Assembly (NCBI GenBank): GCA_902493915.1
Contig: CABUQY010000012.1
Location: forward strand, 1-30,314
DNA: 30,314 nt
Direction: 5' to 3'
DNA from: an uncultured Collinsella sp.
Lineage (GTDB): Bacteria; Actinomycetota; Coriobacteriia; Coriobacteriales; Coriobacteriaceae
Part shown: positions 30,249 to 30,314 of the stretch, piece by piece
Position numbering within the stretch: the first letter of the stretch is position 1
Layout of the letters: every line of letters begins with the position of its first letter
Notes under the pieces: generated by a model
Seen by the model: only the letters and a program-made list of their open reading frames with translations
Databases searched by the model: none
Told to the model about the DNA's origin: nothing
Made by a program: the position numbers and the translations under genes

Positions 30249-30314
<66 letters not shown>

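Overview
The window looks like chromosomal DNA of a Coriobacteriia gut actinomycete, most likely Collinsella or a close relative. That placement is inference from GC-rich coding DNA, AGGAGG-type ribosome binding sites, gene content and remembered protein similarity; no database was searched. Almost everything is transcribed leftward (- strand). The only + strand genes I accept are a D-Ala-D-Ala carboxypeptidase (11217-12557) and a 57-residue membrane protein (21171-21344).

Layout, left to right. 1-558: 5' part of a YhgE/Pip-type membrane protein gene running off the left edge. 834-2858: htpG. 3061-3561: GNAT acetyltransferase. 3601-5664: wzz-like, cpsD-like and cpsB-like genes, the tyrosine-phosphorylation control module of exopolysaccharide synthesis, without biosynthetic genes beside it. 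5860-8956: phoR-like, phoB-like and pstB (phosphate starvation). 9060-11019: a VanS/VanR-like two-component system, divergent from the carboxypeptidase gene across a palindromic intergenic region. 12718-13869: TM2-domain protein. 14046-14136: tRNA-Ser(GCT). 14346-15428: AAA ATPase with winged helix, preceded by a six-unit tandem repeat. 15591-18032: 813-residue protein of unknown function. 18130-19190: three identical tRNA-Arg(ACG) genes interleaved with two copies of an odd GC-rich module. 19225-19602: small unknown protein with an SOS-box-like site upstream. 19776-21059: serS. 21171-21344: small membrane protein. 21502-23760: SPFH protein, rlmH, proC. 23838-24056: MITE-like inverted-repeat element. 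24148-24234: tRNA-Leu(CAG). 24278-26045: rsmA and tatD, overlapping. 26153-29770: GH5-like protein, rsmI, metG. 30249-30314: tRNA-Phe(GAA), cut by the right edge, again with a GC-rich module on its 3' side.

Functionally this is a core-chromosome region: envelope sensing and remodelling (VanRS-like plus carboxypeptidase, capsule kinase and phosphatase), phosphate response, translation (serS, metG, rsmA, rsmI, rlmH, tRNAs) and protein quality control (htpG).

The most unusual signal is a structured module found after two different tRNA species. It starts with a copy of the host tRNA 3' end broken inside the T-loop, continues with about 100 nt of GC-rich hairpins, and ends with an inverted copy of the same tRNA T-arm. 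The Arg and Phe modules differ in sequence but share architecture, and each matches its own tRNA. Further candidates are several inverted-repeat families, the tandem repeat before the AAA ATPase gene, and a GH5-like protein whose usual catalytic acid/base glutamate is replaced by threonine.
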